This document shows, in pieces, positions 1 to 10,559 of a DNA stretch of 64,000 nt. Position 1 is the stretch's first letter. The number at the start of each line of letters is the position of its first letter. The notes beneath the pieces were generated by a model. It saw nothing but the letters and a program-made list of their open reading frames with translations. It searched no databases and was not told the origin of the DNA. The translations under genes were made by a program, and so were the position numbers. This DNA is from Neoceratodus forsteri (Eukaryota > Chordata > Ceratodontiformes > Ceratodontidae): assembly GCA_016271365.2 (NCBI GenBank), contig JADMNL010000022.1:220510501-220574500 (forward strand), read 5' to 3'.

Positions 1-149
1 AACTGCAAAATATGATATAGCAGTGGGGAAAGCAAATAGAATGCTGAGGTGAATAGGCTCGTAAAACCAACAAGTAGCATTTGGGTCTGAGAGGTAATCA
101 AAATGAAATTAGGTCAGCATGAACAGCTGCTTTATCTGCAAGCCTAACA

Positions 150-266
150 ACATAGGATGCTGAAGAACAATGCCTCAGTGTTTTGACCACTGGGATCATC
201 ATCAGGGAGCTAACAAAGATCTCAGTAGTCAAAGCAATCGGTGATTTGTTTTTCAGCATCCTGTGT
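150..266. repeat. Short inverted repeat (MITE-like)
   Basis: Two 20 bp arms, 150-169 (ACATAGGATGCTGAAG...) and 247-266, are reverse complements with two mismatches and enclose about 77 bp. This looks like a small foldback or MITE relic. No target-site duplication was identified. The rest of 1-290 holds no recognisable gene. Confidence 0.5.
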
Positions 267-289
267 TTTTGGGATCACAAATAAAACAA

Positions 290-2290
290 CTGTATAATTT
301 ATTTATCTAAATTGTGGTAACTGGGTAGGCCACTGAGACCATAATGGTCCTTTTCAGGGGCAACTGGAATTAATTCCAGGCAACTGTAAAATAAAAGTAG
401 GAACACGTCAAGGGAAATTTGAGCAATACAGACATTGCAATCAAGGCATATTGTACAAGCACAGGCAGGTTAGGCACAATAGGGGGTTAACATGAATGGT
501 AAAAAAGTTTCACAAGAAAGACAGATTACATAATGATTAATTGAACGGGACATTTCTGACATTTTTTAAACAAACTACAGTTACATCTTTCCTTATCAGC
601 AATAGAGGTCCAATAGTGGTAGTAAAGGCATGCCAGGCGAGATACTCCTCAGCAGTAACATGCACACAGGCTGAGCCCCAAATAGGTAGGTCTTTAGGCC
701 TTTTTTAAAACCCCTAAGGGAGCTGCAATCTTGAAGATTGCTAGGAAGGCTATTCCAGAGGGACGGAATGTAGGTCATGAAAGACCAACGACCTTGACAT
801 GTCCAGACTCTAGGGATGTGGAGGAGTTGCCGATTAGAGGAACTTAAGGTTCTTCCAGGCTGCTTGAGCATTAAGGTGCAACTCAGACTAGGTGGTGGAT
901 TTGTTTGTAGAAGCATGTAGGCAAGACATAGTGAAGAGAAAGCCAGTCTACCCTCAAGGGAGGGCTAATGTAGAGTGTGCAATATTTACAGTGGTGTTCC
1001 AGAGGCAGGGAACCCAGGGAAAAGCGCCCGACTCTATGATACAACTTTCCTAGTTTTTGCATCTCTGTGTTCTGTAGTGAGTGTAGCACTGGGGCCCCAT
1101 AGAGGAGGATTGGCAGGAGCATACTGGTGGCTATCATTAACTTAGATGTCTGAGTGAGAAAGGGGGCTCAGACGATACAAGAGATCAAGCTTCTGGTTTA
1201 ATGTCTTGGTTAGTTGATCAACATGTACCTTGAAGGAACAGTCTTGATCAGTACACATACCCAGGTATTTAATGCAATCCACAACCTCTATAGGAGAACC
1301 AGTGGAAAGGCAAGGTGACAGTAAGTATGATCTATCAGGGCCTAGCTTTTGGGGCCAAATAGGATGGCTTTGGTTTTTTCACATTGAGGACTAGCCAATT
1401 TGTCTGGAGCCAGTTTTCCTGTATGGAGAGGTCATGGTTGAGAAGCTGATTTAGCTGCGCTGCATCCAGAGCAGATCTGTACAGTACAGCATCATCGGCA
1501 TAAAGGGTCACCTTTGCTCCTCTGCAGTGTTTAGGTAGGTTATTGATAAATAGGGAGAATAGGAGGGGCCCCAATATTGAACCTTGGGTGACCCCTTCAT
1601 TGATGGAGCACTTGTCTGACTTTTCCCCCATCCATTTGACTGTGCTGAGTGGTTGTCCAACCCAAGGGATCTGAGCTGTGAGATGAGAAGTTGATGGTCC
1701 ACCAGATTAAAGCCATTGGTAAGGTCTATGAAGATCACACCAGTTATTTGGCCTTTGTCTTGGGCTACGAGGATGTCGGATGTAAGGCTAGCCAAGGCAG
1801 TATCTGTGCCATGTCATTTTCTAAATCCGTGTTGTTGAGGGTTAGTAGGTTATGTTGTTCACATATTCCTGGACTTGTTGATACACAATCTTCTCAAGCA
1901 TTTTGTTTAGTGTGCAGAGTATGGAAATTGGTCTGTAGTTCTCAACCAGCTCACTGGGACCCCTTTGGGGATGGGGTAACCAGGGCAGTTTTCCATGCTG
2001 TGGGAACTTTCCCTTCCAACAGCGACCTATTGAGTAACCACATGATTGGTATTGCAATTTCTTGGTCTGCTAGTTTGACTTACCTGGGTTCAAGTTTGTC
2101 ATAGCCTGCAGAACCAGTGACCTTAATATTCCTGATCAGCTTTAGGACCTCAGTTTTAGACACCAACTTAAGGTGGAATGTAGGTGCCGAGGGAGGATCC
2201 TCTGTATCACCAGAGGATGTCAGGCTGGGGCTGCAAGGGTGAACCTTATACCTGTCAAGATCGGTGAGGAATATATTAAAGATTCATGCT
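290..2290 (-). mobile_element. Degenerate L2/CR1-group LINE, RT to 3' end
   Basis: Minus-strand remnant of a non-LTR retrotransposon in several frames. Reading downward: RT fingers with a YRPISIL block near 1930, a D-x-T-N-G-F palm block (normally D-x-x-K-A-F) near 1730, GVTQGSILGPLLF near 1590, and the catalytic YADD near 1500. The C-terminal module with the LWNSLP motif, typical of L2/CR1-group LINEs, lies near 700-790. The element ends in an AT-rich tail near 295-310. Frameshifts between blocks show that it is dead. The 5' part (endonuclease) is missing or unrecognisable. Assignment to L2 rather than CR1 is tentative. Confidence 0.8.
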
Positions 2291-2309
2291 GAACTAATTT
2301 AGTTTAGAT

Positions 2310-3065
2310 TATCTCTCAGTCCTGAGTGCTACTTGTTGGTTTTGTGAATCTACTGTGGGATGTGGCTGTCCAAGTGAGCACCGGCTCAGCTATCCACAGC
2401 GCACTAAGTTTTTTCAACTGGGATGCAGAGTTTGCTGCTTTCATAGCAGACAAATGGTGGTGGTGTGGCCTTGTACAGATCCCTGATGAGGCCAAATCTG
2501 GAGTCCTATGTGCAGTTCTGGAGCCCACACCTCAAAAAGGACAAGGAATGGTGATAAGTGGTTTGAAGAAGGGTAATGAAAATAATTCAGGGGCAGCTGA
2601 GTAGGTTGTATGAGGAGAGACTGGATAATCTGGATATGTTCATGCAGGAGACTGGAAGGGAAAGGTGGAAATGATTAGGACAAACAGTTTGTGCAGGGAA
2701 TAACTAAGATAAATAGTACTGAGCTGCTTATCAAAAGGGCCAAAAGCAACACCAGGAGTAACATGAGAAAATCGGTTTGGGTAGGTTCAAAAAGGATGTC
2801 AGGTGGATTTTTTCATGGAATGGTTGGTAGACAAATGAAGCAGACTGTTCAATGAGGAAGTATATGATAATCAGTGGTGAGCTTCAAACAAGGGTATAAC
2901 AGGCACAAATGGGCTTAGTGAGAAACATGGGAGTGGGGATAAGAGGGTTGGATGGCTGTGTACCAATAAGGTCCATGGATCATACTTATCTCTAAGTAGG
3001 TAATCATGTAGACCGGACAGACTGCTAGGCCTTTCTCTGCTGTCAGTTGTTCTATGTTTCAATGC
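2310..3065 (+). mobile_element. CR1-like LINE 3' end, plus strand
   Basis: The sequence follows the usual CR1 RT tail and 3' UTR: a GCAGTTCTGGAGCCC block at 2513, GGTTTGAAGAAGGGTAATG near 2560, TATGAGGAGAGACTGG near 2608, and a terminal TGTTCTATGTTTC at 3048-3060. It has no intact frame. It is oriented opposite to the CR1 copies at 33.8, 40.4 and 56.1 kb. Confidence 0.65.
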
Positions 3066-4240
3066 TGATATTCTTGAATTGATTGTTAAGTGACTTCCAT
3101 TGAATTTATTGTTCCTTCCTGTTTTTAAATGTGAGACTGGCTAATCTTAACAAGGAACAGCTTCTATGTTTCACTAACACAGTAAAGGAAGTGGACTACC
3201 GGCAATACTTTCTGCATAATTTCAATTGTATGCTCAGATACCTGTCCTCAAACAGTATACATTACAGTGCAGTCACACATCATCTACCTATGTGGAAATG
3301 TTTCTGGATGTGGCATTGAGAATCAAAAGTGACTAGGAATAAAACTGAAAACTTTTTGTTTCCATTTTCTTCTACAACTGTCAATTTCTTAAATCATCAA
3401 TCCTGTTTTTCACATTTTAAATGCTGTTAATCACATATTATATTTTTCTACATGATGAAAACTACAGCTATAAAAGGCATGACATCACATTATGCTCTGT
3501 CACCAGTAAATAACTGTGCGTGACTTTGTTCCACCATCCGTTAAACTCTCCATCTGTGGTATCAGTCATGTGATAAGCTGCATTTCACTAGTAACAGGTT
3601 AGAAAGCAGTCTTTGATATTTTATCACTAGATGTTTGTTAAATGTAACAAACAAGTATAAACAAGAAGGTTCTAAATTAAAACAAAAACAAAAAGGGTAG
3701 TAATGAAATGAATGAATATCGTGTGAATAACTAATGCAAAAGGCCAGACTTTTTCAAATGTTATTGCCTACCACTATTAACCATTTTTGATAAATATAAC
3801 TAGTGTATCACAAAATCTTTTTTGAATATTGAGCCCATGCTGTGAGGAGTTAAATAATTTTAAAAAAGTGCTTGAATTTGAACCATATCCAGTGTTGCTA
3901 ATTGCTTCAACATTTTGGTAGAAACAAATCAGCAATATATATATTTATCAATCCGGCATCAGTGCATTTAAACGTAAATTGTAATGCTAATGATAAACTT
4001 GAGGTAACACAATGATATAAAATCTGCAACAATGAACCTTAGAGTGGACACCACAATAAATACCATTTACTAATTAAGATTTATTCATTATTGGAGCCAC
4101 CTGCTGTTTAGAATAATGTTACGCTTACTGTAAAGCAATAATAGGGAGCAACTATTTGGGAAATATTTGTGTAGTGTATTTGTATATGAATTTTAGATAA
4201 CAGTTGACAAGGGTTGAACATTCTATATACAATGACATAC
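3066..4240. other. AT-rich noncoding stretch downstream of NIDO exon
   Basis: No coding exon, RNA gene or clear repeat was recognised. It would be the next intron of the minus-strand NIDO gene if that gene continues off the left edge. The following alpha-tectorin-like exon was looked for on the minus strand and not found. Confidence 0.4.
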
Positions 4241-4372
4241 CCGTCTGCAATACCCCTAGACCAGTCGATGAATTCCCTCCACTGGATGTAGCTGACGTCC
4301 ACTGTATATCCCATAGTTCAGCATAACGAAGAGATAGATCCATTGAAATTAACACCGTCTGGAATGTGTTAA
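4241..4372 (-). CDS. NIDO-domain exon (C-terminal part), alpha-tectorin-like
   Basis: Exon of the minus-strand NIDO gene. It opens with VNTFQTVLIS and later reads DIQWTSATSSGG and STGLG, matching the C-terminal part of NIDO domains of the alpha-tectorin/nidogen type (extracellular matrix adhesion proteins). The acceptor AG is at 4373-4374 after a pyrimidine-rich ATTTTTCCCC, and the donor GTATGT is at 4240-4235. The frame changes about four times in 132 bp. The segments NGSIS, FVMLNYG and GIADG are each readable in a different frame, as if single bases were lost at short runs (for example GGGG read as GGG near 4310). Incoming phase is one base off from the previous exon unless a G was lost at the junction. 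The domain call is secure; whether the exon is functional is not. Confidence 0.8.
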
Positions 4373-5030
4373 CTTGGGGAAAAATATAACTCATGATGTG
4401 ATGAGGAAAAAAAAAGATTGTGATGTTTTAGAAGACTTTTTAAAACGTTTGCCCATCACCCAATCTGATACCAAAATGTATGGTATCACTGGTTGTTCTT
4501 GTGTTGTATAACTGTCTTACTAATGTTCTTATCTCATTGTAACCTCCCATGTTGTGCCAGAACATTGACTTTTTCACTTGTCTAGTGCACTTACCTGGTA
4601 ATTAAAAACAAAATTAATGTACTGAAGTAAAAATACAAAGGACAGTTTGTAACTATTTTTTGTTAAATTTTAAACTGCTTTGCGATCTTATCTTTAAGGT
4701 GTACTCATATGGACAATACCAAATCTTACTTTCCTGAATAATCCCTAATATTTTACTTTTTTGCACAATAGTATCTGTTGTGCTGCAATTTGATATATAC
4801 AATCATATACACATTTTTCATTTTTACCACTTTATTATTCTGAAGTACATTTGAAAATTTGTTTGTTACTAAAATAATTAAATTCTCATTTTTATAATAA
4901 CACTGCCTTACTACTTCTGTAGCTACTAGTACTGCTACAGTACTACCACCCTTACTGCATTTATCAACATGCTTGCTTACTGTCTATAACAACTATCAAC
5001 GAAATTATAATCAATATATCGTCCACATAC
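4373..5030 (-). other. Intron of the NIDO gene (658 bp)
   Basis: AT-rich sequence between two NIDO exons, bounded by a donor GTATGT (minus strand, 5030-5025) and the acceptor at 4373-4374. No repeat or RNA gene was recognised inside it. Confidence 0.65.
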
Positions 5031-5310
5031 CTTAGGTGACTTTGGTGCATAGTACGTTACTTTATCCCATGTAGCCAAGAAAACCCATGTTGCTGTAAAT
5101 TGCAGGTCAGGAAATATTTCTCAATGTCATTTGTTGCTTGATTTAGGATCTCAGCACTAGTACTCTGTCTGTAGTAAACTTTCCCAGAAAATGAAACATC
5201 AGTATCTGACCAAAAGGTGCGATATAAAGGGTTTCCATCTGTGACTGGAAATTCTACAGTATATACTTAGAAATTGGTTGATTGAAAGTAATCAGTCCAT
5301 TGTTATTCAC
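5031..5310 (-). CDS. NIDO-domain exon (central part), alpha-tectorin-like
   Basis: Central NIDO exon. It starts at VNNNGLITFNQPIS (the family's N-N-G turn), continues with EFPVTDGN, FWSDTDVSFSGKVYYRQ and ATNDIEKYF, and ends with ATWVFLATWDKVTYY, all hallmark blocks of the domain. Acceptor AG is at 5311-5312 and donor GTATGT at 5030-5025. It joins exon 15011-15138 in phase 0 (...AYLY then VNNNG). Two indels interrupt the frame: a 2 bp expansion in a TATATA run near 5261-5266 and a 1 bp loss in a T run (A on the plus strand) near 5112. Allowing for both, the 280 bp exon gives 93 codons and ends in phase 0. NIDO domains occur in alpha-tectorin, nidogens, SNED1 and MUC4; the closest resemblance by motif is alpha-tectorin. 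Confidence 0.88.
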
Positions 5311-5504
5311 CTAAAATGCACATACATGACAGGAGTTATTAATGCCATAATCAGAGTTTTCAGCCTTCAGTTATTCTGCAAGTGTAGCAGCATTCTGTAA
5401 TGTCAGTTGCATTGTTAATTATATGGACCTCTGATGTTCACAAGGATGCTATTTTCACATTAGGAAAGGGAAAGAAAATTGATTTTATATTGCACCATTC
5501 ACAC

Positions 5505-6310
5505 AAACTGAAGCTCAAAGCACTTCACAATTGATGAGAGGGGTGCAAAGAACTCACAGTCTAGGATGTAGAATGTACAATACTTCACAATCCGAGGCAG
5601 AAGAAAAGCACATTACTATCTTGGGGGATGCAAAGCACTTCCTAATTAGGGTGGAATACAAAGACCTTCACAATCTGGGGGATGCAGATCACGTTACAGT
5701 CTTGGGTGTGAAAACTAAAGCACTTTACAATCCAAGGTGGAGGAAATGCACATCACTGGGGGAGGGATGCAAAGCACTTCACAATTTGGGGGAGTTGCAA
5801 AGCACTTCACAATCTGGGGGGTACAGGGCACTTCACAATCTGAAAGGGATGCAAAGCACTTCAAAATCTTGGGTTGGGGGATGAAAAGCACTTCACAGTC
5901 CACGGGGTGGAATGCAAAGCAGTTCACCATTTGAGTGGGGTGAAAAGCACTTCACAGTCCAGGGGATATGCAAATCACTTCCCAATCTGAGGGTGGTATT
6001 CAAAGCACTTCACAGTACTGGGGGAGGTGCAAAGCACTTCACAATACAGGGAAGGGGGATGCAAAACCTTTCACAATTGGGGAGGGGATGCAACGTACTT
6101 CACAGTGCAGAGGGCTGCAAAGCAATTCACCTTCACAATCTGTGGAGGGGTAATGTGAAGCACCTCACAGTCTGGGGGACACAAACCACTTCACAATCAA
6201 ATCAGGAGGATACAATATACTTTACAATCGAGGGATGCAAAGCACCTCACAATCGAGGGAGGGGATGCAAAGCACTTCACAACTGGAGGGGATGCTGCTG
6301 TCACTGTGCA
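5505..6310. repeat. Minisatellite, about 27 units of 26-30 bp
   Basis: Degenerate tandem units around GCAAAGCACTTCACAATC followed by a G-rich spacer of variable length (GGGGGAT and similar). I counted about 27 occurrences of the CTTCACA-type core. The leftmost part (about 5485-5530, CACCATTCACACAAACTGAAGCTCAAAGCACTTCACAA) resembles a motif common near LINE/SINE 3' ends in fish and amphibians, so the array may have grown from such a terminus. Open frames over it are periodic artefacts. Confidence 0.85.
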
Positions 6311-6339
6311 GAGGAACTTTGAACAGCATAAAGTAATAT

Positions 6340-6978
6340 ATAAGGCAGGAGCAAGAGAGATGCCAAGAAACAGACAGAGATACAAAAAGAGAGAAGACAG
6401 GAAGAAGATATAGTGAGAGAAATAGTGAGAAAAAGAAAATGATACAAAAAGAAAGAAAGGCAGGGAGGGAGACAGAGTGAGAGAGAGAGAGAGACTGAGA
6501 TACAAAAAGAGAGAAAGCCTGCAAGGGAGGCAGAAATAGGTGCAAACTATATAGCATTCTGCCACCAATGTCAAAATACAACATAGATGTATTTACATGC
6601 TTTGTAGTATGTTTATGTTTTATGAATCGTGTGATGTATAAACTTTGCCAATACCTGTATATTTTTCCATGCCAATAAAGTTATTTTTGAATTCTGAACA
6701 TGAGACAGAATGACAGAGATAGCTAGAGAGAGCAAAAAAGAGGCAGAGATACAGAAGAAAGAAAAAGAGTATGAGAGATGAAGAGAGAAAGAGTGAGAGA
6801 GAGAATGAGAAGAAAGGAAGGAAGATAGGAAGGAAGGAAGAGAGTGAGAGAGAGAGACAGTGAGAGAAAGAGACAGTGAGAGGTGAAAAGAGACAGTGAG
6901 AGGTGAGAGGGAGAGAAAGAGAGAAGAGAAGCAAGAGGGATACAGAGATAGTGAGAAAGATAAGAAAGGAGAGAAAGG

Positions 6979-7025
<47 letters not shown>

Positions 7026-7490
7026 CAAGAGTTAGGAAGAGAAACCAAGAGATGGAAGGTTTGATACCTTTTATTGGACCAACAAGTGTCTTGTACATTT
7101 TGGTCTGATAAAAGGCATCAAACCTTCCAGCATCTCCTGTTTTCCTAGGGCCAATACAGCTAGAATCTCTTTTTACAGAAGAGAAACTAAGGGAGTGAGA
7201 GAGGCAAGGATGAGGGAAAAGAGAGACAGAGTGAAATAGAGAGAAAAATGAGAGATATGCAAAAGACAGAGTGGAGACAGAGGTGAAGAGAGATGGAGAG
7301 AGAGAGAGAGAGGGAGAGGGAGATAGAGTGAAAAAGAGGGGAAGAGAGAAAGAGACAAGAGGGGAGAGAGAGAGGTACTTATGGAGAGAGATGAAGAAAG
7401 AGCCAGAGAGAGAGAGACAGACAGAGACAGAGAGAAAGAAGACAGAAACAAATAGAAAAATAGATAAGATTGAAGATAGATAAGAGCACC
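6340..7490. repeat. GA-rich polypurine tract, about 1.1 kb
   Basis: The plus strand is almost pure purine: interrupted GAGAGA and GAAAGA runs from 6340-6560, 6712-7050 and 7180-7490, with a perfect (GA)n core near 6985-7016. A 31-35 bp hairpin (7051-7134) and an AT-rich patch (6560-6710) interrupt it. Long serine/leucine or arginine/glutamate frames here are translation artefacts. Such a tract could form triplex DNA, which is inference. Confidence 0.9.
7051..7134. repeat. Long-stem inverted repeat inside the GA tract
   Basis: Left arm 7051-7082 (GGAAGGTTTGATACC, then TTTTATTGGACCAA) pairs with right arm 7100-7134 (TTGGTCTGATAAAAG, then CATCAAACCTTCC) with few mismatches around a 17 bp loop. 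TTTTATTGGACCAA is a familiar vertebrate interspersed-repeat motif, so this is probably a tiny foldback element inserted in the purine tract. Confidence 0.75.
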
Positions 7491-7549
7491 TGACAGCACA
7501 GAGAAAAACTTTTAAAAACAATTTTGTAAATAGATTCAGTTTATACATT

Positions 7550-8147
7550 GCATATTTTTTCTTTTTAATATTCCTTTATTAGACTGCCAAAATACAATCT
7601 ATAACTTCTTTTAGTCATACGCCATGTATACAAATACATATTGAAACCAGTTAATTTCAGTTGTATGTTGTATCCATAATTATAATATGTATACATATGA
7701 GGTACAGCCTTAAAGATTACAAAGATGACAAAATACTCTTAATTTAAAAAAAAGTAATGCTGAATTGTATCACTGAGTTAAGCAGTAAGGTAAGATGGGG
7801 GAGGTTATGGTGGGATAAAAGCCCACATTGACTGGGTTGAAGCATGAGGGAATGTTGACTGCTTCCACCACCATAGAAGGGCAGTCATTATGTACAATCT
7901 GGAGTGTCTTACTGCAATTATGAAATGTGTCTTTTTTTTAGCAAATTGTGTGAATTTTTAAACATATTTTGTTGAGCTACTTTTTGCCTTGCTGTTGTGC
8001 TGGGATAACGGTCCAGATGAACATACTTCTTGGCCAGTAAGGAGCCAGAATTCTTTCTACCCATTTCATAATAAGGGATAACATGTGAGAGGGCATGCAG
8101 CTAAGAGAATAATGCACACACTAGATGCATACATGTGATATGTCCAG
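7550..8147. other. AT-rich unclassified stretch
   Basis: It begins with a T-rich run (TTTTTTCTTTTTAATATTCC) that could be the reversed poly(A) tail of a minus-strand LINE 3' end. No frame or motif confirms this. No host exon was seen. Confidence 0.3.
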
Positions 8148-8260
8148 CTTGCTTAAGAGGGAGATTTGGGTCAAATTAGGAGGGAGACTCGCCTGCCAAC
8201 TTGCTTAAGAGGGAGATTTGGGTCAAATTAGAAGGGAGATTGGCTTTCTAGTAGGGAGAT
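8148..8260. repeat. Two-unit 52 bp direct repeat
   Basis: CTTGCTTAAGAGGGAGATTTG and the bases after it occur at 8148-8199 and again at 8200-8251, nearly identical, with a third partial echo (GTAGGGAGAT) after it. GGGAGAT and CTTAAG motifs reappear at 14518-14612, on the other side of the L1 element, so that element landed inside this repeat-bearing region. Confidence 0.8.
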
Positions 8261-8624
8261 GCCGTAACGTCATGAGTTTGTCCTTAAATGGCGTCAAAAA
8301 AATAAGAAAAAAGTCATTATAAAAATGTAATGTATTTCATTTTGTCAAGAATAAGCACTAAAAAGAATAAACAACTAGTTATATAAAGTTATCAGATACA
8401 TTGTTCATCACTGATTTAATTTTTATGTGTCTTTATCTGCCCAAAAAACATGGATATTTTGGACAGAATTTTATGGGGGATCACGTGGTGCAGAGCATGA
8501 GCTAGCTGCTGCCTCTCGGAGCTCCGTCTACCCATCCTGCAAATTTACCTTTTCACTGGTCCTTATCAGGTCTGATTAACATTCGGACACATTGGGGTGT
8601 CTTAAGTAATAACGCTCTTCATCG

Positions 8625-9501
8625 GTGCTTGTAAAATGGATTCGAGTTGAAAGAAGCCTTGCCAAGACACACGCCTCGACTACCCCCGAGAAGGCCTCAA
8701 AAAAAGCCAGGGCCTCTAGTTCACAGCAATCCCTAGTTCAGGCTCCTGGCGCCTACGATATGGAGCCGCTTAAATTAACAAGCTTCCTCAAAGAATTCCA
8801 GCCTTTCAAGGATGAGATGAAAGAGCTGGCATGTGAAGTTAAGAATATGTCGCTTGCTCTGGAGGATCTTGCCCGTCGGACTGCAGATAATGAAGCTCGC
8901 ATTTGTTCGGTAGAGCGCAAGAGTGAGAAGCTGGCACCCGATCTAGTGGCAATAAGACAGCGGATTTCAAAGCTGGAAAGCAAGGTCGAGGACCTAGAAG
9001 GTCGGAGTCGCCGCAATAATGTTGTGGTCATTGGTCTCCCGGAGAAAGAAGAGGGAGTCAGAACCTGTCAAGTTTGCTCAGCGTCTGGGTGGGGAGATAT
9101 GCAGTCCCTCACCCTTTGGCCATGCTCACACACACTATTGAAAGAGCCCATGTCGTGTTGGGTGATACCCTCAGCTGGAGCCCTCCACGTATTTTTATTC
9201 TACGCCTCTTAATTATTTAGAACACCAGCATTTCTTAACAAAGGTTAAAGAGGTCAAGGAGTTGTCCTGGGAAGGCGCAGTGCTGAGGGTGGTCCAAGAT
9301 TTACCGCTTTCGGTCTGGCAGAAGAGGACGACCTATCACCCCATCATCACGAAATTAATTGCAGCCAACATAAAGTTCAGGATGAGGTACCCTGCACGAT
9401 TTCAAGTTTTGGTGGCTGGAACCTGGCATAGTTTTGAGAGCTACGAGTCCGCGTTAATGGCTCTTAAGCACGCTTTCCCAGATTTGTTTAGAGAGTCCTG
9501 A
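8625..9501 (+). pseudogene. L1/Tx1 ORF1 remnant (RNA-binding protein)
   Basis: The first half (8625-9050) encodes a coiled-coil-like, Lys/Glu-rich region ending in the L1 ORF1 signature RRNNVVVIGLPE at about 8 kb + 1010-1045. A frameshift follows. The C-terminal domain resumes in another frame to 9501, with FLTKVKEVKELSWEG, then RMRYPARFQV and ALKHAFPDL. In active L1s this protein trimerises and coats the element RNA as a nucleic-acid chaperone. Here it cannot be made in one piece. The frame before 8760 may not be the original start. Confidence 0.8.
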
Positions 9502-10559
9502 TTGTGCTGTTGTAATGGTCCGGAGTTCCATATCTTGCCTGGTGTTGGTGGGCTGAGGATGTAGGTTTGGATCCCATGCTCCTGCAGTGAATTCGAGTGG
9601 ATCCCACTTTATGATGCCTGCATCTAATTTCTTTTTGAGCCTCGTGCATCTATCTATTTTCCCTAACATCAGCTTTGTTGTTGGGCTGTAGATGGGGATT
9701 AGAACTGGTTGGCTCGTCCTTTTTTTATTGCTGGACAGCGTCCAAGGGATTGTGATTACCTGCTTTATTTTTCTGTTCATATAGATGCATTCCTCTGCTT
9801 CAAGCAAATCTGTTTGGACTTATAGTGCATTCATGCTGATGCCAGGTTTTTTTTTTTTTTTTTCTTCGCTGTCTTAGTTACACTAGATGGCGCCAGAGAC
9901 TGTCAGATCGTTTGGGATTCCTCGCAGACATGAACTGAATTTTTGCTTTCTGGGAATGCTGTTTTGTAAATAGGAGCACTCTACTGCAGGCTATAAAGAT
10001 GTTATGTTTAATTTGCATTGTTCATATCTAATGATTGTTAAATGTACCATCTACATAATAGACAATTTGTATTCGAGTTGATGGGTGGGGGGTGTTTCTG
10101 TAATACTGTTTTTGGGGTCTAACTGGTTTTGAATTTTTGATTTACACGTGGATATTTGATGGGATAGGTAGGTTAAATCATTTATCTGGAACAATTTTAT
10201 TATCTTGCAGTGCCACATCTATTAGAATGCTGCCTTAAGGGGTAGGGTGTGTTAAGAATAATATTTTGTTTGGTTCAATTAAAAGTGACCTGATTATTAA
10301 TGATTTGGAGAGGCTGGGTGGATGGGGCAGAGGTAGTGAGTCTCATTGAGCTGAAACCATGTTCATTGGTAGACCGGGAGGGATGTGGGTGGAGGGATTT
10401 TGGGGATAGGGATTTATTACTGTTTTGGGGTGGTTTTGGGTTTTGGGGTATGGGAGGCATGTAGGGGCCCTTGCACAGCATGCATAGTCTCATCTATAGA
10501 AGGTTGGACTAGTTTTATAGTCTTTGGTTATTCGGAATATATTAATAGTTTATCAAATG

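Noticed and set aside
5531..6322. Open frames of 117 and 136 codons with repeated HFTI/LHNL-like words
   Set aside because: They follow the 26-30 bp minisatellite period; phase shifts at every indel argue against selection for protein.
6613..7548. 311-codon minus-strand open frame and overlapping Ser/Leu- or Arg/Glu-rich frames
   Set aside because: They are translations of (GA)n/(TC)n low-complexity DNA and have no domain or start context.
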